Positions 58,302 through 64,000 of a DNA stretch of 64,000 nucleotides are shown here, piece by piece (the first letter of the stretch is position 1; each line of letters starts with the position of its first letter). Below the pieces are notes generated by a model that worked only from the letters and a program-made list of their open reading frames with translations, ran no database searches and was not told where the DNA came from. The position numbers and the translations under genes are program-made. The DNA is taken from NCBI RefSeq assembly GCF_001187865.1, contig NZ_LGIT01000017.1, positions 1 through 64,000 on the forward strand. The letters run 5' to 3'. The stretch is from Klebsiella sp. RIT-PI-d (GTDB lineage Bacteria > Pseudomonadota > Gammaproteobacteria > Enterobacterales > Enterobacteriaceae).

Positions 58302-59522
58302 ATGAATCAATCATTACAACCTGGCCAGAATACGAGCTTATCTCAGCCGCGCGGGCAGGTGCGTGTCAGCCATACCCTGGACGCAGGACTTGATGTCAAT
58401 CTGACCGCTTTTCTGGTCACTGCATCTGGCAAGGTGACCACTGACGACGACATGGTGTTTTTTAATGCGCCGCAGCACGCGTCGGGGGCTGCAACGTTTA
58501 TGAACCCGGCTATCAGCGGCAACACGCTGAGCCACTGTATTGATTTCGATCTCTCGCGCCTTCCCGCCGGGATTGTCAAAATCGCCGTGACCCTGACTCA
58601 GGACGGTGGTGCAGGCGGTTTTGCCAGAGTGAAGGATCTACAGGCGCACATTGTGGCAGGGGAGCAGAGCCTGGCCCTGGCGCCCGGTGCGTTCAGTCAG
58701 GAAACCGGTATTATCGTGCTCGAATTGTACGTGCGTAACGGCGACAATAAGGCTCGCTCGGTATGGCAGGGCTTTAATTCGGGGCTTGCGGGATTATGCA
58801 ATCTTTACGGAATCGAGGTCGAAGCGCCTGCACCTGTAACACCGGCAGTGAGCCTTAAAAAAATTATCCTGACTAAACCCGAAGTGCAGCATAAAGTCTC
58901 ACTGATCAAAGGCGCAGCTGCGCCGAAAAGCATTCGTGTCAGCGCCACCTGGGTTGATAACGGCGACGACGAAGATAATGACGATCTTGACCTGCGGATC
59001 GGTATTTTGCGCCCGGATGGACAGATGTCACTGGTTTGCGCCCCTGATAATCCCGGCGCGTTTGAAGCTTATCCGTGGCTGCTTCACGGTGGCGATGTGG
59101 TTACGGCCAGCGCGTGCGCACCGGGAACGGAAACCGTGGAAATTAATCCGGCGATCTCCCGTCTGATGGGCGGGAAAGTAGCTATTGTGTGCAGCGTCTA
59201 CTCGGCGGTAAGTAATGGCGCCGTCTCCGTGGCATCGCTGAAACCGACTATGCGCATGGAATACGGCGAGCAGGTGGTGGAATGCGCTTATGATTTTGAT
59301 ACCGGTGACGATGACGAGGGTATTTATACCTACGTCATCGGCCTTATCGAAATTGATGAGGACAGCATCGTTCTCAGTCCGGCAGGGGTGACGTCGGAAG
59401 AGGGCAGTGAAGACACCCCGTGGCTCACCCGCAAAGGCGATAAAGTGGTGCTAACCGTTGACGGTCCGTGGGTGTTTAAAGGCGGTAAACCGGCGACTAA
59501 AAAAGGTAAACGCTACGTCTAG
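58302..59522 (+). CDS. TerD-family stress protein with second TerA-like domain
   Basis: This is a 406-residue protein. The N-terminal TerD domain (about 1-185) shows LDVNLTAFLVTASGKVTTDD, then MVFFNAPQH, and VKIAVTLTQDG. The C-terminal half (about 190-400) has an acidic, possibly metal-binding patch DNGDDEDNDDLDLRI and LHGGDVVTAS, as in TerA-like domains. TerD proteins bind calcium. Here the usual D-x-D and DGDDE acids of the N-terminal domain are mostly missing, while the second domain is rich in acids. AAGGAGGGAGAG precedes ATG at 58302. The gene is 88 bp after the helicase gene, likely in its operon. The tail is Lys-rich. Confidence 0.8.
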   Translation: MNQSLQPGQNTSLSQPRGQVRVSHTLDAGLDVNLTAFLVTASGKVTTDDDMVFFNAPQHASGAATFMNPAISGNTLSHCIDFDLSRLPAGIVKIAVTLTQDGGAGGFARVKDLQAHIVAGEQSLALAPGAFSQETGIIVLELYVRNGDNKARSVWQGFNSGLAGLCNLYGIEVEAPAPVTPAVSLKKIILTKPEVQHKVSLIKGAAAPKSIRVSATWVDNGDDEDNDDLDLRIGILRPDGQMSLVCAPDNPGAFEAYPWLLHGGDVVTASACAPGTETVEINPAISRLMGGKVAIVCSVYSAVSNGAVSVASLKPTMRMEYGEQVVECAYDFDTGDDDEGIYTYVIGLIEIDEDSIVLSPAGVTSEEGSEDTPWLTRKGDKVVLTVDGPWVFKGGKPATKKGKRYV

Positions 59523-59526
59523 TCTA

Positions 59527-59546
59527 TAGCGCCTGCGGTTGCGCTA
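59527..59546 (+). terminator. Hairpin after the TerD-type gene
   Basis: A TAGCGC/GCGCTA stem with an 8-nt loop starts 4 bp after the stop codon. There is no T-run, so it is a possible rather than a clear terminator. Confidence 0.35.
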
Positions 59547-59635
59547 GGTTGCTGACAGGCCTTTATCGCGTACGGACTTCGCCTGTACTATCCGGCATAT
59601 CTGGACCTGCACATGTGACAATAATCTCCTTACAC

Positions 59636-59661
59636 GCCCGGTAGGCGTAACGCCACCGGGC
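59636..59661. repeat. REP element
   Basis: This inverted repeat GCCCGGTAGGCGTAA/CGCCACCGGGC is of the enterobacterial REP type, in the spacer between the TerD-type gene and the MarR operon. It is the same class as the copies at 5996 and 9396. Confidence 0.75.
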
Positions 59662-59730
59662 AGGCTCTTCGCCGCGCTTCCTCAGGCTATCCCTTTTCGC
59701 AATCTATGCGCTTAACTGCGCTGTTTCTTG

Positions 59731-59750
59731 ATACTTACCCTGATAAGTAT
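59731..59750. promoter_or_regulatory. MarR-type operator candidate
   Basis: The inverted repeat ATACTTA-N6-TAAGTAT lies 33 bp before the MarR gene and overlaps the likely promoter (TTGATA with a downstream TATTAT-like box). This is the expected position for autorepression. Confidence 0.55.
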
Positions 59751-59782
59751 TAACGTATTATGCGTAATGAGAGGGAGACGTA

Positions 59783-60253
59783 ATGACTGAAGATGAGCTA
59801 TTTGCCCGCCGTCCGCTGGGAATGCGTATGGCAATGGTGGTACGCCAGTGGCGTTCTGTCATTGACCAGGCCGTGCTGGATACTGGCCTGACGCAATCGA
59901 GCTGGACGGTACTGATGCAACTGCATCAGCTGGGTAATAACGTCTCAGTCACCGAACTGGCCGAAGTGCAGGGTATCGAACTGCCGCCGCTGATGCGAAC
60001 TCTCACGCTACTGGAAAAACAGGGATACCTGCTGCGTACCATATCGCCTTACGACAAGCGGATCCGCCTGCTGGCGCTGACGCCTGCCGGAGAAACGATC
60101 CTGGAGCAACTGAATCAGGTTATTCAACAGTTTCAGGATCGTATTACGCACAATATCTCCGCGACGAACAAGGCGTTGTTCAACGCGACACTTAACCAAA
60201 TCGCCTGCAATTTGCGGTTTCTCCGCGAAGAAGATAATAAGACAAAACGCTAA
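59783..60253 (+). CDS. MarR-family regulator
   Basis: This 156-residue winged-helix repressor has the SlyA/MarR core: VSVTELAEVQGIELPPLMRT (recognition helix, about residues 57-76) and LEKQGYLLRTISPYDKRIRL (wing with D-x-R, about 80-100). Ligand-responsive MarR proteins usually control an adjacent efflux system. The next two genes encode a membrane-fusion protein and a membrane transporter, beginning 2 bp after the stop. A palindrome upstream suggests autoregulation. The inducer is unknown. Confidence 0.9.
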   Translation: MTEDELFARRPLGMRMAMVVRQWRSVIDQAVLDTGLTQSSWTVLMQLHQLGNNVSVTELAEVQGIELPPLMRTLTLLEKQGYLLRTISPYDKRIRLLALTPAGETILEQLNQVIQQFQDRITHNISATNKALFNATLNQIACNLRFLREEDNKTKR

Positions 60254-60255
60254 CT

Positions 60256-61323
60256 ATGATGACTCCTGAACAAAAATTTGCCCGCTGGGTAAGGGTCAGT
60301 ATTGCCTCTTTCCTGCTGATGTTCGTCTACTTTGTGGTAGCGGATATCTGGATACCCCTGACGCCGGACTCGACGGTAATGCGCGTTGTAACGCCTGTTT
60401 CCGCCCGGGTGTCCGGCTACGTAGCGGCGGTGCATGTCCACAATAATAGCCCGGTAAAGAAAGGGGATTTACTTTATGAACTGGATACCACGCCGTTCCA
60501 GAACCGGGTAGAAGCGGCGCAAATCGCCCTGCACCAGGCACAGCTGACTAACCAGCAGCTTGATGCGCAAATCGCTGCCGCCCGCGCGAATGTGAAAACG
60601 GCGCAGCTGACGGCGCATAATGAAGCCGTTACTTTCCGGCGCTATCAACGGCTAAGCGCCAGCCAGAATGTCTCGCAGCAGGAACTGGATAAAGCGCGCA
60701 CCAGCTGGCAGACCAGTGAACAATCCGTGACGGCGCTGAATGCCACCATTCATCAGTTAACGATTGAACGTGGCGAACGTGATGATGCCCGCAACGTCAC
60801 GCTACAAAAATATCGCAATGCGCTGGATGAGGCGCAGCTTAATCTTAACTGGACCCAAATTCGTGCTGAAGCTGACGGTACGGTAAGTAATCTTCAACTC
60901 AGTCCCGGGCTTTATGCCTCAGCAGGAACGCCTCTGCTGGCGTTAGTGAGCGCTCACACCGATATTGTGGCAGACTTCCGTGAAAAGAGCCTGCGCCATA
61001 CCCGTCCCGGTACCGATGCGGCAGTGGTATTTGATGCCATGCCGGGGAAAGTGTTTGCCGCTCACGTCGTCAGCAGCGATGCGGGGATCCTCGCCGGACA
61101 GGAAGCTGTCAACGGCCAGCTTTCACAGCCGGAACAGTCTAACCGATGGGTACGTGATGCGCAGCGTATGCGGATACACGTTGCGCTTGATGAACCGCTG
61201 GCGCTGCCGCTGCCTACCGGCGCACGCGCAACTGTTCAGCTCTATAACAGTGAAGGCCCCTTTGCCCATTTCTTTTCCGGGCTGCAAATCCATCTGGTGA
61301 GCCTGTTACACTATGTCTATTAA
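60256..61323 (+). CDS. HlyD/EmrA-type membrane fusion protein
   Basis: This 355-residue periplasmic adaptor has an N-terminal membrane anchor (residues 13-33). A first lipoyl half (TPVSARVSGYVAAVHVHNNS, then PVKKGDLLYELD) is followed by a long alpha-hairpin coiled coil (about 75-190). The second lipoyl half (TQIRAEADGTVSNLQLSPGL) and a beta-barrel domain complete it. It should bridge an inner-membrane exporter to the envelope. It overlaps the next gene by 11 bases and follows the MarR gene directly. Confidence 0.88.
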   Translation: MMTPEQKFARWVRVSIASFLLMFVYFVVADIWIPLTPDSTVMRVVTPVSARVSGYVAAVHVHNNSPVKKGDLLYELDTTPFQNRVEAAQIALHQAQLTNQQLDAQIAAARANVKTAQLTAHNEAVTFRRYQRLSASQNVSQQELDKARTSWQTSEQSVTALNATIHQLTIERGERDDARNVTLQKYRNALDEAQLNLNWTQIRAEADGTVSNLQLSPGLYASAGTPLLALVSAHTDIVADFREKSLRHTRPGTDAAVVFDAMPGKVFAAHVVSSDAGILAGQEAVNGQLSQPEQSNRWVRDAQRMRIHVALDEPLALPLPTGARATVQLYNSEGPFAHFFSGLQIHLVSLLHYVY

Positions 61324-62377
61324 TACCCTGGCCCGCGTCTTTACGCCGCACGACACGATTACGTTTACCGCAAACGATTTTCGCCAGACCTTACGCATCG
61401 TGGTTGCGGGGACTCTCGCGCTCAGCATTTCCACGTTTTATAACGTGCAGTACGGCGTCTTTTTTGTGGTCTATCCGATTATGCTGCTGTCGCTGGTGCC
61501 GGTGTTTAACCGCCATGTGGCGACCCAGTTCATTTTCAGCGCCGTGCTGAACTGCTTTGAGATGATACTGATTATTGGCTTTCTTTCGCGCTGGCCGCTG
61601 ATCATGACGCTGGTGGTTTTTGCGCTTTACGTGATGCGTTTTCGCTTCATGAGTAAGGGGCCGCTATTTTTATTCGGTTCGATGGGCGTCGTGTGCCAAA
61701 GCGTCATGCTTAATTTTATGAGTTACCCCACTAACGACTGGCATACGTTGATGTTCTCCAACGTTGAGGCCAGCATAATGGCCGTCTGTCTGAGTGCGCT
61801 GATGCACTATCTGCTGCCGGATATTGAACCGCGCGGCCGACCGCCGCTTATTGAGAAAAATGCAGCGCGGGTGCGCCATGAATCGCTACTCTCCGGCACG
61901 GTGGCCACAATGATCTTTGTTATTTTTCAGATAAGCGATCTGAGTGACTCGTTGTCGGCGCTGATGGCCGGCGTGCTGATCCTGTTTCCGATGAGCTATC
62001 GCGGTGCGGTAATCAGTTCAATGTGGCGCGTGGTGGGCGTGGTTCTGGCCTGCTTATATATTTTGATTGTGCAGCTCATTCTCTACGATCACAGTAGCCA
62101 TATGCTATTGATGATGCCGCTTATTGCCCTTGGCCTGGGGTTTAGCGCGCGCCTGCACGTGATGGAAAAAGTGGGTGCAGGCGTTGGTTTTTCAAGCATT
62201 ACCACGATCGGTATTATGTTCGGGCAAAACCTGCACCCGGAGCAGGACCTGGTTTTCAGCGATATGTATCGTATTGCGTCCGTTACCGTCGCACTGGTGG
62301 CGACGCTCATCATGGTTTTTCTGGTGCATATCATCCTGAATCGCTTTACCGCCACCCGCTATGTAATTGCCAATTAG
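61313..62377 (+). CDS. DUF2955 inner-membrane transporter-like protein
   Basis: This 354-residue protein has about ten hydrophobic segments in two blocks (residues 25-170 and 195-345) with a central cytoplasmic loop (PDIEPRGRPPLIEKNAARVR). That is the layout of DUF2955 proteins, related to FUSC/aromatic-acid exporters such as AaeB. DUF2955 genes regularly sit beside a HlyD-type protein, as here, and probably form a two-part efflux pump. The substrate is unknown. The stop overlaps the convergent yjiK stop by four bases. Confidence 0.82.
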   Translation: MSINTLARVFTPHDTITFTANDFRQTLRIVVAGTLALSISTFYNVQYGVFFVVYPIMLLSLVPVFNRHVATQFIFSAVLNCFEMILIIGFLSRWPLIMTLVVFALYVMRFRFMSKGPLFLFGSMGVVCQSVMLNFMSYPTNDWHTLMFSNVEASIMAVCLSALMHYLLPDIEPRGRPPLIEKNAARVRHESLLSGTVATMIFVIFQISDLSDSLSALMAGVLILFPMSYRGAVISSMWRVVGVVLACLYILIVQLILYDHSSHMLLMMPLIALGLGFSARLHVMEKVGAGVGFSSITTIGIMFGQNLHPEQDLVFSDMYRIASVTVALVATLIMVFLVHIILNRFTATRYVIAN

Positions 62378-63243
62378 CGTGGCGTGTTTTCCGTAAAGTG
62401 GTAAAACAGATTGGGCTCGCTGACAATAAACAAATTGCCTGCACCATCGCGGGCAATTCCCTCCGCCTGTTTGATGCTACTTGCCAGACCGTGCTCGCCC
62501 TCTTTTAACGACATTTCGCCCAGAATATCGCCGGATAAAGTCACTTCCTGCAGATTTTTGGATTCGTGTGACAAGACGTAAAGTGAATTATTCCCGGCGT
62601 TGAAGTCTGCGCCGGAAATATCTTTAACGTCCAGTCGGCGCGTGAGGGGTTTATCATCGGATATTTGCAGGTCATTGCTTTCCAGCAGGCCGGCAACACG
62701 GTAAATAGCGACAGGTTTTTTCTCTTTAAAGAAATAAAATACGCGATCCTTCGGCGAATAGGCCAGCCCCTCAAAGCCCGTATTGGTCGGGGTTTTTTGC
62801 AGGGCGATTTGCAGTTTTTTCAGCACTGTCACATGCGAGTCAGCATCAAGCGTTATGACATAAATGGAATAGTCTTTTTCATCGGTAATAACGAATGTGT
62901 TGTCACTCACATACTCGATGGTTTCAATGTCCTCGACGAAATCCAGCGGAATAGTGCGCAGGACGTCGCCCTGCTTGCTTAACTCGACGATGGCGGCAGG
63001 ACGGTTAATGGTGCTGAACAGGGTGTCGCTTTTCGCCGACCAGGTAAGGGAAGAGATATTGTTACTCACGCCGCTCATTTTTTTACCCTCAATGGCAACC
63101 TGGTAGCCGCGAAATGACGACGTTTTGTCTGCGCGATGATGCTGATAAAAGTGGTTACCCGCACTACACAGTGCAATAAACACGACTAAAAGCAGAGTGA
63201 GGATCTTTTTCTGATGGTGTTTGAAGATTGCCATCCCTGTCAT
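62374..63243 (-). CDS. yjiK: SdiA-regulated-domain protein YjiK
   Basis: This 289-residue exported or membrane-anchored protein has an N-terminal hydrophobic helix (about 14-31, ILTLLLVVFIALCSAG) and a beta-propeller-like SdiA-regulated domain. It matches E. coli YjiK in NNISSLTWSAKSDTLFSTIN, GFEGLAYS, FFKEK, LYVLSHESKNLQEVTL and AEGIARDGAGNLFIVSEPN. I use ATG at 63243, with GGAGACATC upstream. The 23 extra codons to 63312 are not conserved. Its function is unknown. Confidence 0.92.
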   Translation of the reverse strand: MTGMAIFKHHQKKILTLLLVVFIALCSAGNHFYQHHRADKTSSFRGYQVAIEGKKMSGVSNNISSLTWSAKSDTLFSTINRPAAIVELSKQGDVLRTIPLDFVEDIETIEYVSDNTFVITDEKDYSIYVITLDADSHVTVLKKLQIALQKTPTNTGFEGLAYSPKDRVFYFFKEKKPVAIYRVAGLLESNDLQISDDKPLTRRLDVKDISGADFNAGNNSLYVLSHESKNLQEVTLSGDILGEMSLKEGEHGLASSIKQAEGIARDGAGNLFIVSEPNLFYHFTENTPR

Positions 63244-63351
63244 GATGTCTCCATAAGCGTTTAACGAAAATGCTGGCCGGTCAGTATACGCGGCAATGCA
63301 AATAATGCTCATGCCTCAAATTGCCTGTGGACTGCCACAGGCAGACGACGG

Positions 63352-64000
63352 TTAAAACGTCGGCAGTGCTAATAACGCAGGGAGTTGTGATAGCAGATAC
63401 AACACCAGGCCGATAAACCCGCCCACCAGCGTTCCGTTAACCCGAATAAACTGCAAATCTTTGCCAATATTAAGCTCAATTTGTTGCGACATGTCCCGCG
63501 CATCCCAGCCTTTAACCGTGTCGCTAATATGTCTGGTCAGGAAAGCGGCGAATTCGGGGGCCACGCGGATGACGGCCTGCTCCAGGTGGTTGTTTAGCGA
63601 AGCACGCAGCGCGTCATCCGCAATCAGCGTTTCACCAAACCACTGGCCAGCTTCCGTGATGCGTTTCTGCACGCGTGAATCCTCGCTGTGCATATCCTCC
63701 TTCAGCCAGCTGCGCAGGTCTCCCCACAGTTCACCTAAATAGCGGTTAAAAGCGTCATCATTCTTGATATATCGTTTGATGTTTTCGGCTTTTGTTTGCA
63801 TATCGGGATCGGTTTTAAGGTTGTCGATCAGTTTTAGCGTTGCGCGATCGAATGCCCGACGGATCTGATGAGTACGATCCTGGTGAATATCATCCAGCAT
63901 CGAATTGATAGCATCAGAGACCAGTTCTGCGCTGTGCTCACCCAACCATTCAGTGGGCAGTAATTTTGCCTTACGGGGATGCTCGTTTTTAAGCCAGTGA
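63352..64000 (-). CDS. yjiN: DUF445 membrane protein YjiN (C-terminal part)
   Basis: The last 215 or so residues of YjiN lie in the window and the gene continues past the right edge in frame. The visible part matches E. coli Yji[82 protein letters not shown] and [18 protein letters not shown]. It ends with a single membrane helix. The N-terminal transmembrane region is outside the window. It sits beside yjiK, as in E. coli, which fixes the core chromosome after the accessory region. Confidence 0.93.
   Translation of the reverse strand, partial: HWLKNEHPRKAKLLPTEWLGEHSAELVSDAINSMLDDIHQDRTHQIRRAFDRATLKLIDNLKTDPDMQTKAENIKRYIKNDDAFNRYLGELWGDLRSWLKEDMHSEDSRVQKRITEAGQWFGETLIADDALRASLNNHLEQAVIRVAPEFAAFLTRHISDTVKGWDARDMSQQIELNIGKDLQFIRVNGTLVGGFIGLVLYLLSQLPALLALPTF

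Overview
The window is chromosomal DNA of an Enterobacteriaceae species. The backbone argI-rraB-miaE-aaaT-valS-holC-pepA-lptF-lptG-ahr-leuX, and yjiK-yjiN at the far end, match E. coli and Salmonella proteins closely. miaE (absent from E. coli K-12), a one-chain dihydroxyacetone kinase and a fim operon ending in a FimK-type EAL gene point to the Citrobacter/Klebsiella/Enterobacter group rather than to Escherichia. I cannot fix the genus.

Layout. 1-1056: the 3' part of a type VI secretion (T6SS) cargo locus, with a VasX-type effector start and a probable adaptor. 1667-21179: mostly core genes. These cover arginine synthesis (argI with paired ARG boxes), RNase E control (rraB), tRNA hydroxylation (miaE), valS-holC, pepA, the LPS exporter permeases lptFG, a dihydroxyacetone kinase, the aldehyde reductase ahr, a YdeP-type molybdoenzyme, and mgtE behind an M-box magnesium riboswitch. 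A decayed yjgN sits beside valS. The stretch ends at the tRNA gene leuX.

21180 to about 41700 is a leuX-anchored accessory region. A P4-type integrase is followed by a type I restriction system with two different hsdM genes, a HipA-like kinase with an overlapping partner gene, an AvcD-type anti-phage dCTP/dCMP deaminase with an overlapping partner gene, and a DUF262-HNH (GmrSD-like) protein. After these come a wrecked IS3-family element, a broken Hcp-Ntox44 T6SS toxin with its intact presumed immunity gene, and a small cluster of XRE/Nlp regulators around a phosphorothioate-type HNH endonuclease. This is a defence island with a scrap of T6SS cargo.

41744-51643 holds type 1 fimbriae (fimA-I-C-D-F-G-H plus a fimK-like LuxR/EAL gene), with a divergent ToxR-like membrane regulator and a FidL-like partner. 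No fimB or fimE recombinase gene and no classical fim-switch repeat is visible. 51702-59522 holds a ParB-motif protein, a 1728-residue exonuclease-RecQ-UvrD fusion and a TerD-type protein. This is the least explained unit and the best candidate for an uncharacterised nucleic-acid-processing or defence system. 59783-62377 is a MarR-HlyD-DUF2955 efflux-type operon, followed by yjiK and the C-terminal part of yjiN.
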